Notes: generated from the sequence alone by a model not told the origin. Shown: positions 25,679 to 34,713, counted from the first letter of the stretch. The stretch: 64,000 nucleotides of DNA from Deltaproteobacteria bacterium (GCA_029262455.1 JAJCZJ010000090.1:62001-126000), one strand, 5' to 3'. Numbers and translations are program-made.

Positions 25679-26832
25679 TGATTTCGATCAAGGACCGAGC
25701 GGTCGTTGTCGGGATCGGGCAGACGCGATTCGGCAAGAACCTCGAAGATAGCGAGCTATCGCTCGCCTGCCAGGCAATCTCCGCGGCGATCGACGACGCA
25801 AGTCTGGACGCCACGGATGTCGACGGCTTGGCGATGTTCTCGATGGAGGACGGTCGGGAAGTTCATGTTGCGCGGGCGGTGGGTATCGGCGACGTAACGT
25901 TCTTTTCCCAAGTCGGCTACGGCGGCGGGGCCGGCTGCGGCGTGGTCGGACAGGCCGCGTTGGCGGTAGCCACCGGCCAGTGCGAGGTCGCCGTGGCGTG
26001 GCGTGCGCGCAAGCGGGCATCGAAGGCGAGTCGACCGTGGGCGCAGGCTCGGCCAACGGTCGGTGGAGATCAGCAGTGGTCGCGGCCCTTTGGGCTACTG
26101 CGTCCGGTGGACGAAGTCGCGATGCTGACCCGGCGCTACATGCACGAGTTCGGCGCGACGCGTGATCATCTCGCCAATGTTGCCTTGGCGTTTCGCAAGC
26201 ACGCGAACCGCAACCCGCAAGCAACGATGTACGAGAAGAGCATGTCTCGCGATCAGTACATGAACGCGCGCTGGATCTCGGAGCCGCTATGTCTGTTCGA
26301 TAACTGCCTCGAAACCGACGGGGCTTTGGCCTTGGTCATCACGACGCCTGAGAGGGCACGCGACCTCGAGCAGCCGCCTGTGTATATCCATTCGTACGCT
26401 CAAGGGCTTCCGGCACAGCATACGGTCATGACCAACTACTACTGCGACGATCCATTGCGCGGGCCTTCATGGGCGTGCGCGAAGCGGCTGTGGGAGAATA
26501 GCGACATCCAGCCCGCCGACGTCTCGTGTGCGCAAATCTACGACGCGTTTTCGCCGTTGGTACCGCTTTCGTTGGAGGGCTACGGTTTCTGCGGGCGCGG
26601 CGAGGGCGCGGAGTTTACGAACGACGGTGCATTGGAGTGGCCGAACGGAAGGCTGCCCACCAACACCTCGGGGGGCGGGATGTCCGAGGCCTATGTGCAC
26701 GGCTTCAATTTGGTCCTGGAAGGCGTGCGCCAGATGCGAGGGAGCTCGACTTCTCAGGTCGAGAACGCCACCAGCTGTCTGGTGACGAGCGGCGAAGGTG
26801 TGCCGACCAGTGCGTTGCTGCTGCGCAGCTGA
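25678..26832 (+). CDS. Ltp2-like thiolase/aldolase (lipid-transfer protein family)
   Basis: A 384-residue thiolase-fold protein of the SCP-x/Ltp2 type. In characterised Ltp2 proteins the enzyme works with a DUF35 partner and performs a retro-aldol cleavage of steroid side-chain CoA esters. Two tyrosines implicated in Ltp2, about 50 residues apart, have matches here: Tyr288 (QIYDAFSPL) and Tyr339 (SEAYVHGFN). The conserved TNTSGGGMSE segment is also present, and the DUF35 partner is the next gene, 13 bp downstream. A Cys occurs in GGGAGCGVVG, so thiolase activity is not excluded. Its ATG overlaps the stop of the giant exported protein gene, an odd functional pairing. Confidence 0.87.
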   Translation: MISIKDRAVVVGIGQTRFGKNLEDSELSLACQAISAAIDDASLDATDVDGLAMFSMEDGREVHVARAVGIGDVTFFSQVGYGGGAGCGVVGQAALAVATGQCEVAVAWRARKRASKASRPWAQARPTVGGDQQWSRPFGLLRPVDEVAMLTRRYMHEFGATRDHLANVALAFRKHANRNPQATMYEKSMSRDQYMNARWISEPLCLFDNCLETDGALALVITTPERARDLEQPPVYIHSYAQGLPAQHTVMTNYYCDDPLRGPSWACAKRLWENSDIQPADVSCAQIYDAFSPLVPLSLEGYGFCGRGEGAEFTNDGALEWPNGRLPTNTSGGGMSEAYVHGFNLVLEGVRQMRGSSTSQVENATSCLVTSGEGVPTSALLLRS

Positions 26833-26845
26833 GGCGGAGTGATTG

Positions 26846-27286
26846 ATGGAAAGTGGAAGACTCTTGCCGGACATCGAAGACGAAGATGGCCGGCCGTTTT
26901 GGCAGGCGGCCAGCCGCGGCGAGCTGGTCGTTCAGTCGTGCGGCGCGTGTCGTCAGCTGCGTTTCCCACCGCGTCCGATGTGCCCGCGGTGCCAGTCGAT
27001 TGACCAGGTTTGGGTGAAGGTTTCGGGGCGCGGAAAGATCTGGTCTTGGGTGCTTGCTCACCCACCGCTACTACCTGCTTACGCCGAGTTGGCGCCGTAT
27101 CCGGTGGTCGTAGTCTCCTTGGAAGAAGACCCGAGCTTGCGAATGGTAGGCAACTTAGTCGCCAGACCGGGTGGCGCCATCAATGAGGTGAGCGCAGACA
27201 CGATCGAGATTGGCGCTAACGTTTCGGTCGTGTTTGAGGATGTGGACGGAGTGGCGATGCCTCGTTGGATCATCAGCCGCACATGA
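26846..27286 (+). CDS. DUF35 OB-fold / zinc-ribbon partner of the Ltp2-like protein
   Basis: A 146-residue protein with an N-terminal rubredoxin-like zinc ribbon (C-x2-C at SCGACRQ, then C-x2-C at MCPRCQ) and a C-terminal OB fold (GRGKIWSWVLAHPP, PVVVVSLEEDP, VVFEDVDGVAMPRW). This is the DUF35/ChsH2-type architecture. Such proteins form heteromers with Ltp2-like aldolases and bind acyl-CoA. Start is ATG 26846 after GAGGCGGAG. It directly follows the thiolase-like gene in what looks like one transcription unit. Confidence 0.9.
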   Translation: MESGRLLPDIEDEDGRPFWQAASRGELVVQSCGACRQLRFPPRPMCPRCQSIDQVWVKVSGRGKIWSWVLAHPPLLPAYAELAPYPVVVVSLEEDPSLRMVGNLVARPGGAINEVSADTIEIGANVSVVFEDVDGVAMPRWIISRT

Positions 27287-27326
27287 AGGAGCGGAGCGGG
27301 CCGATCAGCGTTTCGGCGCGTAGGCT

Positions 27327-28193
27327 TCAACGCTTGTTCGGGTCGTCGACGCGATAGATGCGTGCCATCAGCTGTGACACCAACGCAGTCGTTGGTATCG
27401 TGTACCCGACTCTCTGGGCTTCACTTAGGGCGATGGACAGATCCTTGTCGGCGATGGCGAGACGGCCGCGCATGTAGTCCTGGATTCCGTCACTGTGAAC
27501 GGTCGGATCATCCATCTGCACAATGCCGTTCATGAACGTGCCGCACGATTCGTTGAGCAGGCCGTTCGATTTCGTCACTTCCTCGTGGGCCTCGTTGCGC
27601 ACGCCGAGGTGTTTGAGCAAGTTGAACGCTTCGTAGATTCCAGAGAAGGCGATGTACTGCAGGGCGTTGTTGCAGATCTTGGTGTAGGTCGCCGAACACA
27701 GCGGACCGGTATAGACGATCTTCTTTGCCGACGTTTCGAAAGCGGGTTTGTATCGTTCGAATGCGGACTCGTCGCCGCCCACCATGTACGTCAGGGCCGC
27801 CGCTTCAGCAGCCATTGGTCCGCCGGTGACCGGCGCGTCGAGTACCTGCATGCCGCGATTCTCGGCTGCTTCGGCTACCTCGCGAACAGTCTCCGGAAAT
27901 ACTGTGCTGTGGATTGCTAGAATCAAACCCTCGTTTTCGGCTTCGAAGAACCCGTCCTTGCCGAAGCAGACGTCGCGCACGTCATTGTCGTCGCGCACGC
28001 AAATACCAATGAGGTCCGAGTTGGCGGCGAGCTCTGCCGGAGTCTTGGCTGCGGTGGCGCCCAGGGCAACGAGCTCTTCGACCGGCGGGTCCGCTACGTC
28101 ATAGACGCGAGTCTCGAGACCTTTTTCGATCATGCAACGGGCCATCGGCTTGCCCATGATCCCCAATCCTATGAAACCCGCACGTACAGACAT
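27327..28193 (-). CDS. 3-hydroxyisobutyrate dehydrogenase-family oxidoreductase
   Basis: A 288-residue NAD(P)-dependent beta-hydroxyacid dehydrogenase. The N-terminal Rossmann motif GFIGLGIMGKPMA, the substrate motif LDAPVTGGPMAAE and the catalytic-Lys region KICNNALQY fit the 3-hydroxyisobutyrate/6-phosphogluconate superfamily; it would oxidise a beta-hydroxy acid to its semialdehyde. ATG 28193 has a good GAGGAGAG site; a longer in-frame reading to 28307 starts inside the palindromic repeat described below. It is convergent with the DUF35 gene, and its upstream neighbour is divergent. Confidence 0.92.
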   Translation of the reverse strand: MSVRAGFIGLGIMGKPMARCMIEKGLETRVYDVADPPVEELVALGATAAKTPAELAANSDLIGICVRDDNDVRDVCFGKDGFFEAENEGLILAIHSTVFPETVREVAEAAENRGMQVLDAPVTGGPMAAEAAALTYMVGGDESAFERYKPAFETSAKKIVYTGPLCSATYTKICNNALQYIAFSGIYEAFNLLKHLGVRNEAHEEVTKSNGLLNESCGTFMNGIVQMDDPTVHSDGIQDYMRGRLAIADKDLSIALSEAQRVGYTIPTTALVSQLMARIYRVDDPNKR

Positions 28194-28283
28194 CGCATCT
28201 CTCCTCGCTGATTTGGTTGCGAATAGGGCATTTGCGTAGCAGGCGCAATGTATCTGGTGGGTCGGTGTGGTAGCAGTATACGC

Positions 28284-28307
28284 GTAGGTCAGGCTTAAGC
28301 CTGACAA
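28284..28307 (+). repeat. REP-like palindromic repeat, copy 1
   Basis: A 24-bp element with an 18-bp perfect palindrome (GTCAGGCTTAAGCCTGAC) flanked by GTAG and AA. A second copy lies at 28345-28368 in the opposite orientation, differing at one base. Small inverted pairs of this type resemble REP/BIME elements, which often sit between genes and are spread by transposase-like RAYT proteins. Confidence 0.75.
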
Positions 28308-28344
28308 CTCTTCGAACTTGGGAGATTGCTGCCAGGCGAGTCCA

Positions 28345-28368
28345 TTGTCAGGCTGAAGCCTGACCTAC
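28345..28368 (-). repeat. REP-like palindromic repeat, copy 2 (inverted)
   Basis: This is the inverted partner of the 28284-28307 element; its reverse complement differs only by one central base (CTT to CTG on the plus strand). The two copies are 37 bp apart and could fold into one long hairpin. No RAYT-type gene is visible in the window. Confidence 0.75.
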
Positions 28369-28470
28369 GGGTCGGAGAGGGCGTTCGGAGTTTGCATCGA
28401 GCGAATTCCGCGGTACTAGTTGATGTTGAACTCTTCGAGTTGAGCGGCTCGACCGTTATGGAGGCATCGC

Positions 28471-30183
28471 ATGGATTTTGACTTATTGATTCGCGGCGGG
28501 ACGTTGATTGACGGTAGCGGTGGGGAGCCGAGAGTTGGTGATGTTGGCATCCGCGACGGCAAGATTGTCGCTGTCGGCGACGTATCGGGTGATGCTGAGC
28601 GAACGATCGACGCGACCGGATTGGCGGTGACACCCGGGTTCGTCGATATCCATACCCACTACGACGGTCAGGCGACCTGGGACCCGCAGCTGGCGCCGTC
28701 CTGTTATCACGGCGTGACAACGGTGGTGATGGGCAATTGTGGCGTTGGGTTTGCTCCCGTGCGACCCGATCAGCACGACTTCTTGATCCAACTGATGGAA
28801 GGAGTCGAGGACATCCCCGGGGCCGCCCTGCACGAGGGGATCCAGTGGGAGTGGGAGAGCTTCCCCGAGTATCTCGACGCCCTCGATGCGCGCCAGTACT
28901 CGATGGACATTGCGACCCAAGTGCCGCACGGCTCGGTCCGGACCTATGTGATGGGCGAACGCGGTGCCAACAACGAGGCGGCGACTCCGGAAGATATCAA
29001 AGCGATGGCGGCGATTGTCCGAGAGGGGATGCAGGCAGGCGCCCTTGGCTTCTCGACCTCGCGTACGATTGCCCACAAGGCGATCACTGGTGAGCCCGTG
29101 CCGGGTACATTCGCGGCGGAGGACGAGCTTTTCGGCATCGGACGTGTCTTGGGCGAGCTCGACCGTGGCATCTTCGAAGTTGCGGGCGCCGGCGCAGCCG
29201 GTGAGGACGTCATTGCACCGAAGACGGAACTCGACTGGATGAGGCGGCTGTCGGCGGAGATCGGACGGCCGATTACCTTCGGAATGTTGCAGGTCGATGC
29301 GGCTCCGGACCTGTGGCGCGAGCTTCTCGAGTTGTCCGCGCAAGCGGTGGGTGAAGGCTCGCAGGTATATCCGCAAGTCGCGGGGCGGCCTTTTGGGTTG
29401 TTGATCGGCCACCAGGCAACGTTTCACCCATTTAACGACTATCCCTCCTACGCGGCGTTGATGTCGCTGTCTTTCGATGAACGCATCGAACGGCTACGCG
29501 ATCCCGAAGTCAAAAAGGCGATCCTGGCGGAGGCCGCGGCAGCCCCGTCGCCACTTTTCGCCGCGATGGGACGGACCTTCCCGATGGGCGATCCGCCGAA
29601 TTACGAACCAGGCTATGAGGATTCGGTCGAGGCGATCGCCAAGCGCGAGGGGCGCGATCCAGGTGAGTTGATCTACGACAAGATGCTCGAGCGGGATGGG
29701 CGGGAGTTGTTCTTGGTGCCGGTGCTCAACTACTCGCGTCTCACTGCGGATCCGATTCGGGAGATGATGTTCCATCCCAACGCGGCACTCGGATTGGGTG
29801 ACGGTGGTGCGCATTGCGCGACGATCTGTGACGCGTCGATCCAAACCTTCATGCTCACGCATTGGGTGCGCGACCGAACGCGCGGCGAGCGGATCCCGGT
29901 TGAATTTGCCGTGAAGCGCATGACGAAAGATACGGCGGACCTCTACGGACTGCCGGATCGCGGCGTCTTGGAGGTTGGGAAGAAGGCGGATATCAATGTG
30001 ATCGATCTCGAGGGGTTGCGGCTCGAAGCGCCTGAGATGATCTACGATCTGCCTGCTGGCGGTAAGCGCTTCATGCAGCGAGCGCGCGGTTACCGCGCGA
30101 CCGTTGTCAACGGGGAGGTCACGATGGAGAACGACGAACCAACGGGCGCATTGCCGGGTCGCCTGGTGCGCGGAGGTCGTTGA
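28471..30183 (+). CDS. D-aminoacylase-like amidohydrolase
   Basis: A 570-residue amidohydrolase of the N-acyl-D-amino-acid deacylase type. Metal-binding residues are visible: His61 and His63 in DIHTHYDGQ, Cys90 in MGNCGVGFAP, and an Asp/His set in LGLGDGGAHCATICDAS. The N-terminal (LLIRGGTLIDGSGGEP) and C-terminal (GVLEVGKKADINVIDL) parts form the composite beta-sandwich. It would hydrolyse an N-acylated amino acid or related amide in the cytoplasm; the exact substrate is unknown. ATG 28471 follows GGAGGCATCGC. Confidence 0.9.
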   Translation: MDFDLLIRGGTLIDGSGGEPRVGDVGIRDGKIVAVGDVSGDAERTIDATGLAVTPGFVDIHTHYDGQATWDPQLAPSCYHGVTTVVMGNCGVGFAPVRPDQHDFLIQLMEGVEDIPGAALHEGIQWEWESFPEYLDALDARQYSMDIATQVPHGSVRTYVMGERGANNEAATPEDIKAMAAIVREGMQAGALGFSTSRTIAHKAITGEPVPGTFAAEDELFGIGRVLGELDRGIFEVAGAGAAGEDVIAPKTELDWMRRLSAEIGRPITFGMLQVDAAPDLWRELLELSAQAVGEGSQVYPQVAGRPFGLLIGHQATFHPFNDYPSYAALMSLSFDERIERLRDPEVKKAILAEAAAAPSPLFAAMGRTFPMGDPPNYEPGYEDSVEAIAKREGRDPGELIYDKMLERDGRELFLVPVLNYSRLTADPIREMMFHPNAALGLGDGGAHCATICDASIQTFMLTHWVRDRTRGERIPVEFAVKRMTKDTADLYGLPDRGVLEVGKKADINVIDLEGLRLEAPEMIYDLPAGGKRFMQRARGYRATVVNGEVTMENDEPTGALPGRLVRGGR

Positions 30184-30274
30184 GCTTCTTTTCGACAGGT
30201 GGAGCGGCGCGCTGCTGAGAGCGCGATTTGTGGTCATCCACGCTGCAGCGTGGAATGTTTTTCGGGGGGAAACG

Positions 30275-31390
30275 TTGCAGCGCTTTGGATTTGCACTGGC
30301 GACCGTGGTGCTTGGGATCGTGATCGGTCTTGGGGTCGTAGAGTTGGGCTTGGCAGTCTTTGGCCCCGGCGGCGTGCACGACGCGACCGGTGGCCCGCAA
30401 AGAATGCATTACATCTACACCAACACCGGGTTGGGGAAGTGTTACCCGTCCGACAGTCGAGAGTATTTCCCGCACGATTTGACTGATCCCGAACAGCTCG
30501 CCGCTATGCGCGAGCTCATTGCAGATGTATCGGACCTTCCAGATGAATTATCGCCGGCCGAAAAGGTCGATCATCTGCGGGACAACGCGCCGTCTTGTAA
30601 CAACATCGAACTCGTAGCTCTCAACACAGGGCCGAATCCGGAACGACCCCATTCCACTCTCGTGATCGGTGATTCATTCGCCTTTGGCGAAGGGCTGCGG
30701 ATCGAGGACTCGATCGGTTATTCCCTGGCGCGCCGCTTTCCGGCGAGCAATTTCGTTAACATGGCCTGGCCCGGAGCGTCGTTGGAGACTCTCTACGACG
30801 TGTCCAAGCACATCGATCGCTACAAGGCGGTTCTTTATCTGTACAACATCAACGACCTGTATCGCACCGCCAAACTCGACCAACGAAGCTACGAACTGCA
30901 CAGCGTCAACCGCGAGCAGGAAGTGGCCGAGCCACTTGAAAATAGCGGTCGTCTTTTCGGATACTGCGGCTACTTTCGCGCTTGTCAGCTGCTCGAGCGT
31001 CGCGATGCCGAGATTCACCGGAGTCAGGCTTCCATCGACTTCTATCACGACCTCTATTTCTCGGATGAGAATGATGAGCCGCGTGAGCGGTCATTCGCGA
31101 AGATTGCGGCAATGAAAGCGGACATCGAGAGGCAGGGGGCGCGTTTCGTCGTGGTCATGTTTCCGCTCTTCTACAAAGCCCCTCTCGCCGACTATCCGCT
31201 CGGCCGGATCCACGATTACGTCCGCGAGCGAGTCGAGGGGCTCGGCATTGAGTTTATCGATTTGCTTCCGGCCTACGACGGGTACATGACCTGGGACGAT
31301 CTCACTGTGCATCCGCTAGATCGTCATCCAAGTGCCAAGGCGGTTGATGTGGCTGCAGAGTATCTGTCGAGTCGCCTGCAGCTGGAGTGA
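30275..31390 (+). CDS. SGNH-hydrolase-like protein with one membrane segment
   Basis: The 371-residue product has an N-terminal membrane segment (GFALATVVLGIVIGLGVVELGLAVFG) and an SGNH/GDSL hydrolase-like domain. The nucleophile block GDSFAFGEGL (Ser134), an Asn in AVLYLYNINDLY and the final Asp/His block in DRHPSAKAV are visible. Related proteins deacetylate or acetylate glycans. I chose TTG 30275 because GGGGGGA lies at the right distance; the frame stays open upstream to 30104, but that part overlaps the amidohydrolase and is out of pattern. It converges on the alcohol dehydrogenase gene with no gap. Confidence 0.75.
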   Translation: MQRFGFALATVVLGIVIGLGVVELGLAVFGPGGVHDATGGPQRMHYIYTNTGLGKCYPSDSREYFPHDLTDPEQLAAMRELIADVSDLPDELSPAEKVDHLRDNAPSCNNIELVALNTGPNPERPHSTLVIGDSFAFGEGLRIEDSIGYSLARRFPASNFVNMAWPGASLETLYDVSKHIDRYKAVLYLYNINDLYRTAKLDQRSYELHSVNREQEVAEPLENSGRLFGYCGYFRACQLLERRDAEIHRSQASIDFYHDLYFSDENDEPRERSFAKIAAMKADIERQGARFVVVMFPLFYKAPLADYPLGRIHDYVRERVEGLGIEFIDLLPAYDGYMTWDDLTVHPLDRHPSAKAVDVAAEYLSSRLQLE

Positions 31391-32395
31391 CTACGGCGTT
31401 ATCATGACCTTTCCGGCAACGTTTGGATCGCGCGCCGTATCGAGGGCGAGTTCGATGTCGGCAAGGGAGAAATGGTGCGTGATCGCCGGGGACAGATCGT
31501 GTTGGGTGAGAATCTCGACCATCTCGCCGTAGTTCTCAGGGTACGCCATCGATCCTGCGATGGTCAGTTGTTTGGCCATGACCATGGTGAAATCCACTGG
31601 CTCTGGATCGCGGTGCAGAGCCACGACGGAGATTGTTGCGCCGGGCCCGGCTTGGCCGATGATGTCACCGATGACTGTGGGGGCACCTGAGGCTTCGATG
31701 TATGCGTCGGTACCGTTCATCGGCAAGAAATCGAGAAACATTTTGGTTCCGTGAAGAGTCTTGAGCTCTTCCCAGAGATGATCGCGCGTCGGATTGAGAG
31801 TTTTCTTCGCGCCGAGTTGCTCGGCGATTGCGAGTCGGTTGTCGGATAGATCAACGATCGCAATGTCGTCGAAGCCGCGATAGCGGAGAGCAGCCAGCGA
31901 CATCAAGCCGATCGGTCCGGCGCCGAAGATGGTCACCTTGTCGCCAGGGCTGAGGCCGGCTCGGTTGACTGCCTGCATACCGACACCGAGTGGTTCGGCC
32001 AGCGCGGCGCGATCAAAGGGGAGATCGTCGGGAATCGGGAAGAGAGCGGCGGCGCTATCGACGTCACGAACCAAGACTTCGGGGCTAAACGCACCGGTGT
32101 CGCCGCCATTGCCGATCATGTTGGAACCAGCGAGCGGATTGATGACGACCCGGGTGCCGGGTCGGTAGTTGCGGACGTTGTGGCCGACGCGATCGATAGT
32201 GGCGGAGAACTCGTGCCCGAGCGGCAGCGGGTCGGGGCCCGGCCCGGCGACACCGCCGATCTTGATATAGCCGAGGTCCGAACCACAGATGCCGCAAGCC
32301 TCGACACGGACGACGGCATCGTCGGGTCCTGGCTCGGGCGCGGGGACGTCGTCGAGAGCAACTTTGCCAGGGCCGTGGATCCGTAGAAGCTTCAT
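31391..32395 (-). CDS. zinc-type MDR dehydrogenase lacking structural-zinc Cys cluster
   Basis: A 334-residue medium-chain dehydrogenase. The catalytic zinc ligands are present (CGICGSD near residue 33, LGHEF, and Glu in the ALAEPLGVGMQ region), as is the NAD(P)-binding loop GAGPIGLM. The lobe that normally carries four Cys for a structural zinc is replaced by a Cys-free segment (NPLAGSNMIGNGGDTGAF). It would oxidise an alcohol or polyol. Start ATG 32395 gives a normal N-terminus. It is divergent from galM. Confidence 0.88.
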   Translation of the reverse strand: MKLLRIHGPGKVALDDVPAPEPGPDDAVVRVEACGICGSDLGYIKIGGVAGPGPDPLPLGHEFSATIDRVGHNVRNYRPGTRVVINPLAGSNMIGNGGDTGAFSPEVLVRDVDSAAALFPIPDDLPFDRAALAEPLGVGMQAVNRAGLSPGDKVTIFGAGPIGLMSLAALRYRGFDDIAIVDLSDNRLAIAEQLGAKKTLNPTRDHLWEELKTLHGTKMFLDFLPMNGTDAYIEASGAPTVIGDIIGQAGPGATISVVALHRDPEPVDFTMVMAKQLTIAGSMAYPENYGEMVEILTQHDLSPAITHHFSLADIELALDTARDPNVAGKVMITP

Positions 32396-32435
32396 CCTCG
32401 GGACCCTAACGCAAGGTTGGAGATTCGTACAGCGA

Positions 32436-32452
32436 GCCTTGCCGAGCAAGGC
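32436..32452. other. short perfect hairpin in the divergent dehydrogenase-galM gap
   Basis: GCCTTGC and GCAAGGC form perfect 7-bp arms around a CGA loop, in the 153-bp gap between divergent starts at 32395 and 32549. It may be an operator or a transcript-end hairpin; no T-run follows it. Confidence 0.4.
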
Positions 32453-32548
32453 ATGCGGCGGTTAGGTTCGCCCGAGCTAGGGACTCATCAGGATGACGCG
32501 TGCAGGATTGACGGTGGCTGAGAGCGCGGCCGTTCTTGCGGAGAGGCT

Positions 32549-33595
32549 ATGGAGCAGAGTGTATTTGGACGTATGGCGAATGGGCAGACCGTCCATGCGT
32601 TCAAATTGGCGAACACGAGCGGCCTGCAAACTCAGATTCTCGACTACGGCGCGATCGTTGCGTCACTGCGCGTACCTGATCGCGAAGGGCGCCTTGCCGA
32701 TGTGGTGCTCGGATTCGATCGTCTCGAGCCTTACATTGCGAGCTCGCCATACTTCGGGGCTGTGGTTGGCCGCTACGCCAATCGCATTGCCGGAGGGAGA
32801 TTCGTCCTCGATGATACGGAGTACCGTCTCGCCGCGAACAACGGCCCGAATCATTTGCACGGAGGTGTGCTCGGCTTCGACAAGGTGCGATGGCAGTCGG
32901 AGGCCTTTGTTACCGACGTCTCGGAAGGGGTCGTGTTGCGGCACGTCAGCCCGGATGGGGATGAGGGGTATCCTGGCAATGTCTCAGCTAAGGTGGTGTA
33001 CACACTGACTTCTGATGGTGAGTTGGCGGTGGAGTTCAAAGCAACCACCGACAAGGCGACGCCGATCAACCTGTCGCAACACTCGTATTTCAACCTGGCG
33101 GGGAACGGTGACATTGGCGGACACCTGCTTACGCTCGGCGCATCTCGGTATACCCCAGTAGACGCCAATCTCATCCCAACCGGTGAGGTGGTGTCGGTTG
33201 CCGGTACGCCATTCGACTTTCGCGAAGCCACTCCCATCGGCCGCCACATCGATGCCGACGATGAGCAGATTCGTCGTGGTGGAGGCTACGATCACAACTT
33301 CGTCCTCGACCGTGACACCGCCGGTTTGTCGCGGGCTGCGCGCGTAGTCGAGCCACAGAGCGGGCGCGTGCTCGAAGTGTATACGACCGAACCCGGGCTC
33401 CAGTTCTATTCGGGTAATGCGCTGGATGGTGCTGCGATCGGTAGGGCGGGTGAGCCGTACGCTAGGCGGAGCGGCTTCTGCCTGGAAACACAGCACTTCC
33501 CCGACTCGCCGAACCAAGCGCACTTTCCATCGACCATCTTGCGGCCGGGACAGGTGTACCGATCCCGGACGGTGTTTAGGTTCGCACTTGCATGA
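32549..33595 (+). CDS. galM: aldose 1-epimerase (mutarotase)
   Basis: A 348-residue galactose mutarotase-family enzyme that interconverts the alpha and beta anomers of aldoses. Catalytic and binding residues are visible: His in NHLHGGVLGFD, His in SQHSYFNLAGN and Glu in FCLETQHFPDSPN, together with GRYANRIAGG. Start ATG 32549 follows GGAGAGG. No galactose operon is nearby; the divergent partner is a zinc dehydrogenase that might act on sugars or polyols, which is only a suggestion. Confidence 0.94.
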   Translation: MEQSVFGRMANGQTVHAFKLANTSGLQTQILDYGAIVASLRVPDREGRLADVVLGFDRLEPYIASSPYFGAVVGRYANRIAGGRFVLDDTEYRLAANNGPNHLHGGVLGFDKVRWQSEAFVTDVSEGVVLRHVSPDGDEGYPGNVSAKVVYTLTSDGELAVEFKATTDKATPINLSQHSYFNLAGNGDIGGHLLTLGASRYTPVDANLIPTGEVVSVAGTPFDFREATPIGRHIDADDEQIRRGGGYDHNFVLDRDTAGLSRAARVVEPQSGRVLEVYTTEPGLQFYSGNALDGAAIGRAGEPYARRSGFCLETQHFPDSPNQAHFPSTILRPGQVYRSRTVFRFALA

Positions 33596-33681
33596 ATTGA
33601 TGTTGCCGTAATTCCAATTCTTGAATAACGCCAGTTCGTGTGACAATTGTTTTCGCATCGACTTTCACGATTGGGGTAGGC

Positions 33682-34713
33682 ATGTCCGATGACAGACTGA
33701 CGATGGTTGGTGCGGTAGGTTCGCCGTATAGCCGTAAGTTGCGAGCGATCTTACGCTTTCGGCGAATCCCGTATGTTTGGGTTCATCAGGGCAGTCCAGA
33801 GGCGGCGGGGTTGCCGCGGCCGCGTGTCGAGTTGCTTCCTCAGTTGATCTTGGAGAACGAGTCCGGGGTCTTGAAAGCACGGACGGATACAACTCCCTTG
33901 ATCCGAGACTTGGAGACGCGTTTTCCGGTCGGGCGATCGGTGATTCCGCCCGATCCGGCAATCGCGTTCCTCGATGCTCTCGTCGAGGACTACGCCGACG
34001 AGTGGGTGACTAAGTGCATGTTTCACTACCGGTGGGCATTTGCACCGGATGTAGCGAAGGCGGCTGAGATCCTGCCGAGGTGGTTTCGCATCAACCAGCC
34101 GGAAGCCTCGGCCAAAGCGGCGGGTGTTCAGTTCTCGGAACGCCAGGTGTCGCGTCTCTGGGTCGTGGGGTCCAACGAGGTCACGGCATCGTTGATCGAG
34201 GATAGCTATCGACGGTTGCTAGCGTTGCTCGACGCACACCTTACCGAGCACCGCTTTCTTCTCGGTGGGCGGCCGGGAGTTTCAGACTTCGGCTTATACG
34301 GCCAACTGACGCAACTCGTCGGGTTTGATCCGACCTCTGCGGCAATCGCCTTGGAGGAAGCGCCGCGTGTAGCGGCGTGGGTCGACATCGTCGAGGAACT
34401 ATCGGGCGTTGAGGTAGAGGAAAGCGATTGGATGGAGCGGGATGCCGTGCCGGATACGTTCCGCAATGTCCTCACCGAGGCGGGGCGGGTGTACGCGCCA
34501 TTCTTGCTGGCGAACGCGGCGGCGTTGGCCGAGGGTGCCGAGCGTGTCGAATGCGATATCGACGGCCGACGGTGGGTTCAGAAGCCGTTCCCGTATCAAG
34601 GGAAGTGCCTGCAGTGGCTGCGGCGCGACTATGCTGCACTAGTGCCGAGCGACCGATCGTGCGTCGACGACATGTTGCGAGGGACGGGCTGCGAAGCGAT
34701 GTTCGCGACGTAG
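33682..34713 (+). CDS. glutathione S-transferase family protein, extended
   Basis: A 343-residue protein with an N-terminal thioredoxin-like GST domain (VGAVGSPYSRKLRAILRF) and a C-terminal helical GST domain (HRFLLGGRPGVSDFGLYGQL). At 343 residues it is about 120 longer than classical GSTs; a C-terminal extension (residues about 250-343) holds several Cys and an RWVQKPFPYQGKCLQWL stretch. It may conjugate or reduce electrophilic substrates. The start at ATG 33682 has a GGGGTAGG site. Confidence 0.85.
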   Translation: MSDDRLTMVGAVGSPYSRKLRAILRFRRIPYVWVHQGSPEAAGLPRPRVELLPQLILENESGVLKARTDTTPLIRDLETRFPVGRSVIPPDPAIAFLDALVEDYADEWVTKCMFHYRWAFAPDVAKAAEILPRWFRINQPEASAKAAGVQFSERQVSRLWVVGSNEVTASLIEDSYRRLLALLDAHLTEHRFLLGGRPGVSDFGLYGQLTQLVGFDPTSAAIALEEAPRVAAWVDIVEELSGVEVEESDWMERDAVPDTFRNVLTEAGRVYAPFLLANAAALAEGAERVECDIDGRRWVQKPFPYQGKCLQWLRRDYAALVPSDRSCVDDMLRGTGCEAMFAT

